A stretch of 40,252 nucleotides of DNA from an uncultured Clostridia bacterium (GCA_944391785.1 CALXUX010000053.1:1-40252); one strand, 5' to 3'; counted from the stretch's first letter, positions 7,618 through 16,497 are shown. Made by a program: numbers and translations. Notes: generated by a model from the sequence alone, not told the origin.

Positions 7618-9312
7618 ATGTTAAAATTAAGTAATATAAAAATTTATGAAGATTTAGATGATGACATCTTACTTGAAAAATGTTTAAAAAAATATAATAT
7701 AAATAAAAAAGATGTATTATCTTGGCATATATTAAAAAAATCAATTGATGCTCGTAATAAAAATGATATACACTATAATTATTCTATATGTGTGGAAGTT
7801 AAAAATGAAAATAAGTATAAAAAACTAGAAAAAATTATTGATTTAAAAGATTCGAATTTAAAAATTTTAGGCTCTCTTGCCCCTATATATTCTAAATCAA
7901 ATTGTAACTTAGATTACAATTCAAATTATGATTCAAATTGTGATTCAAATTATAATTTAGTTTGCAATTCAAATAAAACAAATAATAATCTTGCAGTAAA
8001 AAGTCCTATAATCATCGGAGCAGGACCTGCTGGACTATTTGCAGCTTTAACTTTTATTGAAAATGATATAAAACCTATTATAATAGAGCAAGGTAAAACT
8101 GTAGAAGAAAGACAAAAAGATATTAATAATTTTACTTTAAATAGACATTTAAATATAAATTCTAATGTGCAATTTGGTGAAGGTGGTGCTGGTACTTTTT
8201 CTGATGGAAAATTAACTACCGGTATTAATTCAAAATACTGCAAACAAGTACTTAAAGAATTTGTAAGGTTTGGAGCACCTGAAGAAATTTTATATCTTGC
8301 TAAACCTCATATAGGTACAGATAAATTAATTTCAGTTATACGCAATATTAGAGAATACATTATACACAAGGGAGGAAAGTTCTATTTTAATACTAAAGCA
8401 ATTGATTTTAATATAGTAAATAACAAAATTAAATCTGTTATAACCAAAAATGTAATAGATAATCAAATTCAAGAATTTCCTGCAGAGAACCTTATTCTTG
8501 CAATTGGCCATAGTAGCAGAGATACTTTTTATAAAATATATGAAAAAGGACTTACTATGGAACCTAAAAATTTTTCTGTAGGAGTCAGAATCGAACATCT
8601 GCAAGAAGAAATCAATAAAGCTCAATATGGTTTAAATTGCAAATTAAGCTTGCCGCCTGCAGATTATAAACTATCTTGCCACTTTCCATCCGGAAGATCT
8701 TGCTATACTTTTTGTATGTGCCCAGGTGGAGAAGTTATTGGCTCATCAAGTGAAGAAAACACTATTGTAACAAATGGTATGAGTACTTTTGCACGTGATG
8801 GTAAAAACTCTAATAGTGCTGTTTTAGTTAATATTACACCAGATGATTTTAAGACTGGCTCTCCTCTTGAAGGTATCAACTTTCAAAAAAATTTAGAAAC
8901 TCTTGCATTTAACTTAGGTGGTAAAAATTATAATGCTCCTGTGCAAAGGTTTGAAGACTTTTTAAATAATGTCAAATCTACAAAAATTGGGACAATTACC
9001 CCAAGCTATAAGCCAGGATATACACTTTCAAATTTAAATGATATTTTGCCAAAGTTTGTTTCTGAAACTTTGAAATTAGGAATACTAAACTTTGATGCTA
9101 AACTGAAAGGATTTGCAAATCCTGATAGTATTTTAACAGGTATAGAAACTAGAAGTTCTTCTCCTGTTAAGATTGTAAGGGACGAAACTTTAAATTCTAA
9201 TGTGAGAGGAATTTATCCTTGTGGTGAAGGTGCAGGATATGCAGGAGGAATTATGTCCGCTAGCGTAGATGGTATTAAATGTGCGATTAGTTGTATTAAA
9301 AATGAACTTTAA
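7618..9312 (+). CDS. FAD-dependent oxidoreductase, COG2509-like
   Basis: A 564-residue flavoprotein. An N-terminal domain (about 1-75, beginning LKLSNIKIYEDLDDDILLEK) precedes the dinucleotide-binding fold, PIIIGAGPAGLFAALTFIEN at about 130-149. It continues with VQFGEGGAGTFSDGKLTTGI and a C-terminal GIYPCGEGAGYAGGIMSASV, the pattern of the uncharacterised NAD(FAD)-utilising dehydrogenase group common in Firmicutes. Substrate unknown. Residues 94-124 form an Asn/Ser/Asp-rich low-complexity insert (NSNYDSNCDSNYN) encoded by 12-15-bp tandem repeats, placed in the linker between the two domains. The last codons (NEL-stop) fall inside a copy of the REP-like palindrome at 9303. It converges on the cysteine desulfurase gene. 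Confidence 0.88.
   Translation: MLKLSNIKIYEDLDDDILLEKCLKKYNINKKDVLSWHILKKSIDARNKNDIHYNYSICVEVKNENKYKKLEKIIDLKDSNLKILGSLAPIYSKSNCNLDYNSNYDSNCDSNYNLVCNSNKTNNNLAVKSPIIIGAGPAGLFAALTFIENDIKPIIIEQGKTVEERQKDINNFTLNRHLNINSNVQFGEGGAGTFSDGKLTTGINSKYCKQVLKEFVRFGAPEEILYLAKPHIGTDKLISVIRNIREYIIHKGGKFYFNTKAIDFNIVNNKIKSVITKNVIDNQIQEFPAENLILAIGHSSRDTFYKIYEKGLTMEPKNFSVGVRIEHLQEEINKAQYGLNCKLSLPPADYKLSCHFPSGRSCYTFCMCPGGEVIGSSSEENTIVTNGMSTFARDGKNSNSAVLVNITPDDFKTGSPLEGINFQKNLETLAFNLGGKNYNAPVQRFEDFLNNVKSTKIGTITPSYKPGYTLSNLNDILPKFVSETLKLGILNFDAKLKGFANPDSILTGIETRSSSPVKIVRDETLNSNVRGIYPCGEGAGYAGGIMSASVDGIKCAISCIKNEL
7893..7985 (+). repeat. In-gene 12-15-bp tandem repeats (Asn/Ser linker)
   Basis: Degenerate units of GATTCAAATTGT/GATTCAAATTAT type occur head to tail and encode NSN/DSN motifs. 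They keep the reading frame and lie between the N-terminal domain and the FAD-binding fold. Confidence 0.7.
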
Positions 9313-9332
9313 GGAACGTCCCCTAAAGTTCA
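9303..9332. repeat. REP-like palindrome, copy B, overlapping a gene end
   Basis: A 30-bp palindrome of the TGAACTTTAAGG...CCTAAAGTTCA family. It contains the stop codon of the FAD protein gene and lies between two convergent genes, where its hairpin could end transcription from both sides. An extra half copy (TTAAAGTTCA) follows at 9335-9344. Confidence 0.8.
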
Positions 9333-9340
9333 CTTAAAGT

Positions 9341-10522
9341 TCATTTTGAATTAATACTTTTTACAATCTTTTCTAAATTTCTAACCAAGAATTCCACATC
9401 TTCCATTGTATTAAAATCTCCAAATGTAATTCTAAGAGCACCTTTTGCAATATCACTTGGGACTCCTATTGCAGCTAGTACATGTGATGGAATAGAGTTT
9501 GCAGAAGAGCATGCTGATCTTCCTGATGCACATATTCCTACTTCATCAAGTTTTAATAATAGTTCTCCTGATTCTATATTTTTAAAACATATATTGCAGT
9601 TTCCAGGCAGTCTATTTTCTAGACTACCATTTATTACCACATCTGGAAATGTTTCTTGGATTTTGGAAAAGAAATAATTTCTAAAAGTTTTTAATTTTTC
9701 CATATATTGTGGCAAATTTTTTTGTGCGATTTCACAGGCTTTGCCTAATGCTACTATTCCGGCAATATTTTCTGTTCCAGATCTTTTTCCTTTTTCTTGA
9801 CTCCCTCCATCTAAAAATCTTTCAAATTCTATACCTTTTTTCACATATAATGCTCCTATACCTTTTGGTGCATATAATTTATGGCCTGATAGTGAGAGCA
9901 TATCTATTCCAAGTTTTTTTACATCTATTGGAACATTTCCAACAGCTTGAACTGCATCTGTATGAAATATTATATTATTTTTGTGTGCTATACTCGAAAT
10001 TTCTTCTATTTTTTGTATTGTTCCTATTTCATTGTTTGCAAACATTATGCTAATTAAAAATGTTTCATTTGTTATTGCATTTTCTATTGAATTTAAACTT
10101 ATAAACCCCTTGTTATCTACTGGAACATAAGTAACTTTAAAACCTTGTTTTTCTAAAGTTCTTGCACTATTTAATATTGCTGGATGTTCAATTTTTGATG
10201 TAATTATATGGTTTTTTCCTGTTTTTTTATATTTTTGCATATATGCTAAGCCTTTAAGTGCTAAGTTATCACTTTCTGAACCACAACTTGTGAAATAAAT
10301 TTCAGAACTATCACAATTTAAAATAGAAGCAACTCTTCTCCTAGAAAGTCCCATTGCTCTTTTTGCTGTTCTTCCTAAACTATATATAGATGATGGGTTT
10401 CCATACTCTGCACTTAGATATGGCAACATTTCTCTAAATACTTCTGTCTTTACTCTAGTTGTTGCAGCATTATCAAAATACTTTATATCCAAATTAACAC
10501 ACTTCCAATTCTTTACTAACAA
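9341..10522 (-). CDS. Cysteine desulfurase, NifS/IscS family
   Basis: A pyridoxal-phosphate enzyme of up to 393 residues that removes sulfur from cysteine for iron-sulfur clusters or tRNA thiolation. The N-terminal YFDNAATT, the PLP-lysine motif SLSGHKLYAPKGIGALYVKK (Lys near 213), and the catalytic cysteine in GRSACSSANSIPSHVL (near 336) are all present. That loop is the IscS/NifS group I form. The first in-frame start is a TTG at 10522 with no ribosome site. A TTG at 10492 (reading MDIKYFDNAATT) is preceded by GGAAG and gives 383 residues, closer to the family; I favour it. No IscU, IscR, ThiI or MnmA gene is adjacent, so the sulfur acceptor cannot be told from context. Confidence 0.93.
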   Translation of the reverse strand: MLVKNWKCVNLDIKYFDNAATTRVKTEVFREMLPYLSAEYGNPSSIYSLGRTAKRAMGLSRRRVASILNCDSSEIYFTSCGSESDNLALKGLAYMQKYKKTGKNHIITSKIEHPAILNSARTLEKQGFKVTYVPVDNKGFISLNSIENAITNETFLISIMFANNEIGTIQKIEEISSIAHKNNIIFHTDAVQAVGNVPIDVKKLGIDMLSLSGHKLYAPKGIGALYVKKGIEFERFLDGGSQEKGKRSGTENIAGIVALGKACEIAQKNLPQYMEKLKTFRNYFFSKIQETFPDVVINGSLENRLPGNCNICFKNIESGELLLKLDEVGICASGRSACSSANSIPSHVLAAIGVPSDIAKGALRITFGDFNTMEDVEFLVRNLEKIVKSINSK

Positions 10523-10568
10523 TTAATATATAATATTCTTTTTGATAAATTTTAGTTCTAAAGTTTTG

Positions 10569-11433
10569 TCATTTAAATTTTTTTATTACATTTTTTATAT
10601 TGCTAATCTCATTTATAACCGCTTTATATCCATACTCATAACAACTATCTAATTTGCTAACATCAAGTAAACCTGTTTTATCTGTTTCAACTGTTAGGCA
10701 ATAATCACTAAAATTTAGACAATCTTCTGAAATTTTATTCCCCATTATATCTAAAGTTCTCATTGTAATATCCATCAAATTGCTTTCTTCATCAACAGTA
10801 TCTGCTTTGAAATTAACTGCTAATACCATATCTGCCCCTTGCCTTTTTACTTCAAAAACTGGAACATTATCTAAAATTCCTCCATCTAAAAAACTATGTC
10901 CTTCAAACTCACAAGGACAAAATATACCGAGGAAAACTACTGCTCGCCCTTACTGCCTTTCCTATTGAAATATCATTTATATATCCTATATTCTCATCTT
11001 TTATATCTGGTATATTATTTGTAAAAATATATTCTTTCGCTCTTCTTATATCAACAGAAGTAATAACAAGTGGAAATTTGACATCTGAAATTTTTTTGAT
11101 ACCTTTTCTATAAGCTAACCCGTTATATTCTGTTTCTATATTATCACCTTTATTAAAGCCGGACAAACCTATCTTTTTATTAATTAAAAATTCTTTTAAA
11201 CCACCAATAATAGGAACAGGATCAACACTTACCATATCTCTTGCATATCTTTTAAATAGTAAAAATATATAATAAGGCGAATATCCCATAGCATAAAGCG
11301 AAGCAACAAGACTACCAGAACTTGTTCCTCCTATAATATCAGGCTTAATATTATTATCCTCTAACGCTTTTAAAACACCGGCATGTGCTATTCCTCTTAT
11401 ACCACCTCCGGATAATGCAACTCCTAATTTCAT
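10569..11433 (-). pseudogene. Patatin-like phospholipase with +1 frameshift at a CGG codon
   Basis: The N-terminal part (11433-10930) carries the patatin oxyanion loop GVALSGGGIRGIAHAG and nucleophile motif GGTSSGSLVASLYAMGYSP (Ser of GTSSG). At residue 169 the frame reads FPR-YILSL-stop. Moving +1 at 10929 (CCT, skip C, GGT) restores FPGIFCPCEFEGHSFLDGGI, which contains the catalytic Asp of the DGG motif, then 100 more family-like residues to 10569. Both halves of the Ser-Asp dyad are therefore intact but in different frames. The rejoined protein is about 287 residues, usual for bacterial patatin-like lipid hydrolases. This could be a sequencing error, a fresh mutation, or real +1 frameshifting at the rare CGG. 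A similar event is in rnc. The ATG has GGAAGAG-type sequence upstream. Confidence 0.85.
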
Positions 11434-11455
11434 ATTACTTCACTCTTCCTTTTTT

Positions 11456-11560
11456 GGTTAATTTGGGAAAGGCCTCTTGTGAACATTTTTGTTAATTGTG
11501 ACCAGGTCTCTTTTAACCATTTTTGGTTAACTGTGACCTGGTCTCTTTTGACCATTTTTT
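11456..11560. repeat. Three 34-35-bp tandem repeats
   Basis: Three head-to-tail units begin at 11456, 11490 and 11525. Units 2 and 3 share GTTAAyTGTGACCwGGTCTC, TTTT, then ACCATTTTT; unit 1 is degenerate. Each carries a GACCAGGTC or GACCTGGTC near-palindrome. They lie between the patatin gene start and the mfd terminator. Confidence 0.8.
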
Positions 11561-11632
11561 TTATTATTTACATATATTTATGTGTTTAAACATTTTTTTG
11601 TTAATATTTAGTTGTAGCTTTTTGCAAAAATA

Positions 11633-11672
11633 AAAATGACCCTTTAGGATAGTTCCGTGTTTGGGTCATTTT
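11633..11672 (-). terminator. Terminator of mfd
   Basis: AAAATGACCC (11633-11642) pairs with GGGTCATTTT (11663-11672) just downstream of the mfd stop. On the minus strand the stem runs into TTTTTA. Confidence 0.75.
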
Positions 11673-11676
11673 GTGG

Positions 11677-14600
11677 TTAGTTTATAATTTCTTTTAGGTT
11701 TTTTAAGAAGTCTGTTACGTCGTTTAGTATTTGCCTTTCGTTTGTTGTGCCTATTTCTAGTGTTATCATTGGTTTGATTCCGCTTGAGAATTTGATTTTG
11801 TTTTGGTATGTTTTTATTAGTTTTTGTATGTCTATATTTTGTGTGTTTTGTTCAAATGTGAATATTACTGATAGTTTTTTGCTTGCAATTTTTGTGATTG
11901 GAAGGTTTAGTGCTAGGTATTTTATTCTTGCGATGTCTAGTAAGTTTTCTAGTTCTTTTGGCATGTTGCCGAATCTGTCTATTATTTCGTCTATTACATT
12001 TTGGATGTCTTCTTCTGTTCTGCATAGTGCTATGTCTTGGTATATTTCTATTTTTTGACTTCCGTCTTCTATATAATCTTCTGGGATGTAGCTTGATACG
12101 TTTAAGTCTATTTGGATGTCTTTTTCTTCTTTTACTTCTATTCCTTGCATTTCTTTTACTACTTCGTCGAGTAAGTTACAGTATGTGTCATATCCTACTT
12201 GTTCTAAGTGGCCTGATTGTATTTCTCCAAGTAGGCTTCCTGCTCCTCTTATTTCTAGGTCACGCATTGCTATTTTAAAGCCTGAGCCAAATTCTGTGAA
12301 TTCTTTTATGGCCTTTAGCCTTTTGTCTGCTACTTCTGATAGCATTTTGTCTCTTTTATATGTTATATATGCATATGCTTGCCTGTCTGATCTTCCTACT
12401 CTTCCTCTTATTTGGTATAGTGCTGCAAGTCCCATTCTGTCTGCGTTTTCTACTATTATTGTGTTTGCATTTGGTATGTCTATTCCTGATTCTAGTATTG
12501 TTGTGCATACTAGCACATTTGTATTTCCTTCTATGAAGTCTTTCATTATGTCTTCGATTTCTTTTCCTGACATTCTTCCATGGGCATAACTTACTTTTGC
12601 TTCTGGCACAATTTCAGCTATGTGTGATGCTTTTCTTTCTATGTTTTCTACACTATTGAATATGTAAAATACTTGGCCGTTTCTTTCTAGTTCTTTTATT
12701 ATTGCTTCTTTTACAATTTCTTCATCATATTCTAATACATAGGTTTGCACTGGTTTTCTGTTTTGTGGTGGCTCATATATTACTGACATATCTCTTATGC
12801 CTACGATTGACATGTGAAGGGTTCTTGGTATTGGTGTTGCTGTCATTGTTAGGACATCTATGCTTGTTTTGTATTTTTTTATTTTTTCTTTGGCTTTTAC
12901 TCCAAACCTGTGCTCTTCGTCTATTATTAGTAAACCTATGTCTTTGAATTCTACATCTTTACTTAGCATTCTATGTGTTCCAATTACTATGTCTATTTCA
13001 CCTAATTTTAATTTTTTTATTATTTCTTTTTGCTGTTTTTGTGTTCTGAAACGATTTAGTAGCTCTACTTTTATAGGAAAATCTTGCATTCTTTTTTTGA
13101 ATTCTTGATATTGTTGGTCTGCCAAGACTGTAGTTGGTACTAAATATGCTACTTGTTTTTGGTCCATTACTGCCTTAAATGCTGCTCTTATTGCAACTTC
13201 AGTTTTTCCATAGCCAACATCTCCACAAAGTAACCTATCCATTGGTCTTGGGGTTTCCATATCTTTTTTTACTTCTTCTATACATCTTAATTGATCATCT
13301 GTTTCTTGATATGGGAATTTTGCCTCGAATTCGGCTTGCCATGGGGTGTCAGAGCTAAATGCAAATCCTTTTGCTTTTTCTCTTTTTGCATATAGTTCTA
13401 TTAAATCTTTTGCAACTTCTCTTAAGTTTTTCTTTACTTTTGCTTTTGTTTCTGTCCATTCTTTGCTTCCAAGTTTATTTATTTTTGGGGCTATAGTCTC
13501 CCCACCAATATATTTTCTTATACTATCTAGTTGGTTTGTTGGAACATATAAAATTGCATCATCTAGATATTTTACTTTTATATAGTCTTTGGTTGTTCCA
13601 TCTGCTGTGATTGTGTTTACTCCTATATATATACCTATACCATAGTTTTTATGTACTACATAGTCTCCTGGCTTTAAGTCTGCAAATACAACTTTTTCGC
13701 CTTCTGTGTATGCTTTGTTACTAAATACTTTTTTCTTCTTTTTGCCTTCTATTATATCATCTGCTGTAATTATTAATTGGTTTGTTTCGAAGTTTTCAAA
13801 ACCTGTTGTTATTTTTCCAATTGTTATTGTAACAATTTTTTCTTTTGATTTCACTATTATTATTTTGTCTAATTTTTCTTCTATTTTTGATAGGATTTCT
13901 TGTTTTTCAAATATTTCTTGTAGCTTTTTGGCTTTTTCTTTATTTGAAACAAGTACATATACACTTTTGTTTTCTTTTAATGCTTTTTTTATGTCTTTAA
14001 ATAAATTTTCTATTTCGCTTTTATAATAGTTTACATCTCTTATTTGGAAATTGAATCTTTCTAGCTGTTTTTTTGTTATGTTGTCTAGTTTGTCTAGATA
14101 TATTAAATTATTTGATTTTTCTATTTTTTCTTCTATTTGCTCGTATTTTTGTATTGAGATTAAGGCTTCTGGTACTATTTTTTCCTTTTCTACTAGAAGA
14201 TTTATTAGATTGTCTGTGTCTTGAATTATGTTTTTGGCTCTTTGACTTATTTTGCTTTCTTCATCTAATGCGATTATGACATTTTCTGATAGATAATCTA
14301 AGAGTGTTCCTTGCTCTTTGTAAAATTCATCAAAATATTTATCAATTTTACTTATATAGTTTCCTGCTTTTATTTGTTCTATGTCTTCTTCTACTATTTG
14401 CTCTTGGTTTTCTGTTACTATTTTTTGCCTGATGTTTTTGCAAATTTCTTCTACTTGCATACTTAATACATATTCTGTTGATGGATTTATTTCTATTTTT
14501 TCTAAGCTATTTATTGAACGTTGGCTTGATATTGAAAAACTTCTTATTGAGTCTATTTCATCTCCCCAAAATTCTATTCTTACTCCTGTTTTTTCGTCTA

Positions 14601-15147
14601 TTGAGATGTCTAGTATTCCACCTCTTATGCTAAATTGACCTTTTCCTTCTATCATTTCAGTTCTTATATAGCCTAAATTTACAAGTTTTTTCTTTATTTC
14701 TTCTAGTTTATAGATGTCTCCTATTTTGAATTTTATGCTGTCTTTATATAAAATATTTTTTGCAGGTAATTTTTGCATAGCAGCTTCTATGGTTGTTACT
14801 AATATATATGATTTTTTGTCTTTTATTTTGTTTAAAGTTTCTATTCTTTCATATGTTAGGTCTTGACTTTCAGCTATGTAATCATATGTTACAATTTCTT
14901 TTTTTGGAAAGAATAAGACTTTTTCTGAAAAGTATTTTAGGTTTTCTATTAATTGTTTTGCTTGAACTTCATTGTATGTTATTAATACTATTGGTTTTTT
15001 TGCGTATTCGTTTATTGCTGACATTAACTGTACTATTCCAACGCTTGTTAAGCCCGATATATTTGTCGGGCTTTGATTTTTTTCTATTCTTTTTATTATT
15101 TCTATAAATTTGTTTGATTTTCCTAATTCACCTAATATTGTGTTCAT
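11677..15147 (-). CDS. mfd: Transcription-repair coupling factor
   Basis: A 1156-residue DNA translocase that removes stalled RNA polymerase from damaged DNA and recruits UvrA. The N-terminal third is the UvrB-like module, followed by the RNA polymerase-interacting domain near 480-560 (KPGDYVVHKNYGIGIYIGVN). The SF2 helicase core has Walker A at about 642-649 (GDVGYGKTEV), the DEEH box at about 742-745 (LLIIDEEHRFGVKAKEKIKK), TMTATPIPRTL, and motif VI RGRVGRSDRQAYAYI. The C-terminal TRCF domain is complete. Length and all motifs are normal. GAAGGTG precedes the ATG. In-frame AGG codons fall at conserved arginines (PMDRLLCGD, SDRQAY), showing that AGG means Arg here. Monocistronic as far as can be seen. 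Confidence 0.97.
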   Translation of the reverse strand: MNTILGELGKSNKFIEIIKRIEKNQSPTNISGLTSVGIVQLMSAINEYAKKPIVLITYNEVQAKQLIENLKYFSEKVLFFPKKEIVTYDYIAESQDLTYERIETLNKIKDKKSYILVTTIEAAMQKLPAKNILYKDSIKFKIGDIYKLEEIKKKLVNLGYIRTEMIEGKGQFSIRGGILDISIDEKTGVRIEFWGDEIDSIRSFSISSQRSINSLEKIEINPSTEYVLSMQVEEICKNIRQKIVTENQEQIVEEDIEQIKAGNYISKIDKYFDEFYKEQGTLLDYLSENVIIALDEESKISQRAKNIIQDTDNLINLLVEKEKIVPEALISIQKYEQIEEKIEKSNNLIYLDKLDNITKKQLERFNFQIRDVNYYKSEIENLFKDIKKALKENKSVYVLVSNKEKAKKLQEIFEKQEILSKIEEKLDKIIIVKSKEKIVTITIGKITTGFENFETNQLIITADDIIEGKKKKKVFSNKAYTEGEKVVFADLKPGDYVVHKNYGIGIYIGVNTITADGTTKDYIKVKYLDDAILYVPTNQLDSIRKYIGGETIAPKINKLGSKEWTETKAKVKKNLREVAKDLIELYAKREKAKGFAFSSDTPWQAEFEAKFPYQETDDQLRCIEEVKKDMETPRPMDRLLCGDVGYGKTEVAIRAAFKAVMDQKQVAYLVPTTVLADQQYQEFKKRMQDFPIKVELLNRFRTQKQQKEIIKKLKLGEIDIVIGTHRMLSKDVEFKDIGLLIIDEEHRFGVKAKEKIKKYKTSIDVLTMTATPIPRTLHMSIVGIRDMSVIYEPPQNRKPVQTYVLEYDEEIVKEAIIKELERNGQVFYIFNSVENIERKASHIAEIVPEAKVSYAHGRMSGKEIEDIMKDFIEGNTNVLVCTTILESGIDIPNANTIIVENADRMGLAALYQIRGRVGRSDRQAYAYITYKRDKMLSEVADKRLKAIKEFTEFGSGFKIAMRDLEIRGAGSLLGEIQSGHLEQVGYDTYCNLLDEVVKEMQGIEVKEEKDIQIDLNVSSYIPEDYIEDGSQKIEIYQDIALCRTEEDIQNVIDEIIDRFGNMPKELENLLDIARIKYLALNLPITKIASKKLSVIFTFEQNTQNIDIQKLIKTYQNKIKFSSGIKPMITLEIGTTNERQILNDVTDFLKNLKEIIN

Positions 15148-15417
15148 TTTGTTTCACCTTCTGCTTTTTTGATTATATGATTATATCATAGTTTTGTATA
15201 ATTTTAAAGTGATTTTTTAATTTCTATGAATTTGTTTAAAATTTATAATTTTTCGCATTTTCGCATATTTATGATGGATTTTGTTTTTTATTCACCTTTA
15301 AGAACTTACAAGTCTAATTGTTAGATTTTTAAATTTATTTATATTATTAAAAAAAGCTTATATCAAATGACATTTCTTCCTATTTTTGATGATAATGTAA
15401 AATAGTGGAACTATTGT

Positions 15418-15446
15418 TTGACATTTATGTTAATTAGTAGTATAAT
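15418..15446 (+). promoter_or_regulatory. Full-consensus SigA promoter of the small Cys-rich gene
   Basis: TTGACA (15418-15423), a 17-bp spacer and TATAAT (15441-15446) match the consensus at every position. This suggests strong expression. Confidence 0.88.
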
Positions 15447-15480
15447 TAAAGTGTACCTAATTAATTTAAGCACAAAGTCC

Positions 15481-15509
15481 TTCTTTTAAATTATGAAATA
15501 AAGAAGGCA
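15481..15509 (+). promoter_or_regulatory. Leader hairpin before the Cys-rich gene
   Basis: CCTTCTTT near 15481 pairs with AAAGAAGG ending at about 15508, right before the AGAAAGGAAAAC ribosome site. It may stabilise the mRNA 5' end or affect initiation. It matches no riboswitch I recognise. Confidence 0.5.
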
Positions 15510-15521
15510 GAAAGGAAAACA

Positions 15522-15713
15522 ATGGAACAACATGTAACAATTCACGAAACTTATCCACTTCAATGCCAATCTTGCAGAGGTATGTGTTATGTACCAAAAA
15601 ATCCTTCAGCTACACAGGCTAAGGTAAGAACAGTTTTTGGAATGCCAATTCCTCAGTGCATTGATGGAACGAATGGACAAATATTTTGTCCGTTTCACAA
15701 AGGCAAAGCTTAA
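15522..15713 (+). CDS. Small Cys-rich protein, function unknown
   Basis: A 63-residue protein with five cysteines and several histidines: Cys15-x2-Cys18-x3-Cys22 (CQSCRGMC), Cys46 and Cys56 with His59 (IFCPFHKG). The spacing looks like a small zinc- or cluster-binding fold rather than a secreted disulfide protein, since there is no signal peptide. I do not recognise the family. AAAGGAAAAC precedes the ATG. The gene has its own consensus promoter and a terminator that begins inside its last codons, so it is an independent, compact and probably well-expressed unit. Real coding status is supported by this layout and by the ordered cysteine pattern. Confidence 0.75.
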   Translation: MEQHVTIHETYPLQCQSCRGMCYVPKNPSATQAKVRTVFGMPIPQCIDGTNGQIFCPFHKGKA

Positions 15714-15735
15714 GGCTTTGCCTCCTTTCTTTTTT
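15701..15735 (+). terminator. Terminator overlapping the stop of the Cys-rich gene
   Basis: GGCAAAGC (15702-15709) and GCTTTGCC (15715-15722) form a stem around the TAA stop and are followed by a pyrimidine run ending in TTTTTT. Confidence 0.85.
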
Positions 15736-15782
15736 ATATTGACACAATTATAAAATATATCTAAAAGGATGTCCTAACATTA

Positions 15783-15844
15783 CCAAAAAGGACGGGACAA
15801 ATGGTAACTTTTTAAAAGTTGCCATTTTGCTCCGTCCCTTTTGG
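15783..15844. repeat. Imperfect inverted repeat with GGACGGGAC core
   Basis: CCAAAAAGGACGGGACAAATGG (two mismatched parts) pairs with CCATTTTGCTCCGTCCCTTTTGG, and the loop carries further GGTAAC/GTTGCC pairing. Its left flank (GGATGTCCTAACATTACCA) resembles sequence at 32263-32285, suggesting a second family of short interspersed repeats. Confidence 0.7.
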
Positions 15845-15995
15845 CAACTTTTGAAATAATTTTATGATTAATAATTTTTTAAATTAGAATAAATTAGAAT
15901 TTAGCAAAATAATCACTCTCAATATATAAAAGCAAAAAATTATCTTTTTCTCGTTAATTTCAGTCTTTTGGATTTACATATTTTAGCAAAAATCA

Positions 15996-16024
15996 TTGAC
16001 ATAAAATATAAAAAATAATATAAT
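15996..16024 (+). promoter_or_regulatory. Full-consensus SigA promoter
   Basis: TTGACA (15996-16001), a 17-bp spacer and TATAAT (16019-16024) lie 46 bp before the ATG at 16071. Confidence 0.88.
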
Positions 16025-16070
16025 ATAACTGTAATAAAGGTTTTTCAAAGTTTTTTAAAGGAGGAATACT

Positions 16071-16448
16071 ATGAAAAAGATTACAGAAAAAGAAGCAATG
16101 AATCTTTTAAAAAATGGTCAAACTGTAACTTGTCAATATTCTTCTAAGGGCATGAAAATAGTAAAAAATATCCCTGAACTTCTTCGGCTAAAAAAACTTA
16201 GCAAAGAGGGTATTCAAAGTTTCATTTTGTTTGATAATGAACAAAATATTACAATACCTGATAATGCTAAAGTTTTATCTTTAGAAAATGCTATTAAAAA
16301 GCTTGCCAAAGATAAAACGCATCAAGCCACATTCTATTTTAAGACTATTGAACATGCTGAACAATTTGACTCTTATAATAAGCTTATGGCTTTATACCAA
16401 AGTGCAACTATAAGAGGATTAAACTTCGTAATATACGAAGTATGCTAA
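16071..16448 (+). CDS. Conserved-looking small protein, function unknown
   Basis: A 125-residue soluble protein with no signal peptide or membrane segment. It begins MKKITEKEAMNLLKNGQTVT and alternates helices and strands (KMKIVKNIPELLRLKKL, SFILFDNEQNITIPDNAKVL, TFYFKTIEHAEQFDSYNKLM); two Cys (21 and 125) are far apart. I do not recognise the family. It has a consensus promoter, a strong AAAGGAGG ribosome site, and a terminator, so it is a complete transcription unit. Codon 39 is CGG (16185-16187), one of only three in-frame CGG codons I found in the window. Here the zero frame continues normally, and a +1 shift would reach TAA at once. Confidence 0.75.
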   Translation: MKKITEKEAMNLLKNGQTVTCQYSSKGMKIVKNIPELLRLKKLSKEGIQSFILFDNEQNITIPDNAKVLSLENAIKKLAKDKTHQATFYFKTIEHAEQFDSYNKLMALYQSATIRGLNFVIYEVC

Positions 16449-16450
16449 AA

Positions 16451-16497
16451 TATATAGAGATAAACCTAAAAAAGGGTTTGTCTCTATATAATTTTAT
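16451..16497 (+). terminator. Terminator after the 125-residue protein gene
   Basis: TATATAGAGA (16451-16460) with AAACC pairs with GGGTTT and TCTCTATATA (16481-16490), followed by ATTTTAT. Confidence 0.85.

Larger units (their letters stand above)
15148..15521. other. Divergent intergenic region between mfd and a small Cys-rich gene
   Basis: It holds a TATAAT-like element for mfd near 15178-15190 on the minus strand, plain AT-rich DNA, a consensus promoter for the rightward gene (15418-15446), and a hairpin in its leader (15481-15509). Confidence 0.55.
15714..16070. other. Intergenic region with a palindromic repeat and a promoter
   Basis: Besides the terminator, it holds an imperfect inverted repeat with GGACGGGAC core (15783-15844) and the consensus promoter of the next gene. 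No coding sequence is seen. Confidence 0.6.
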
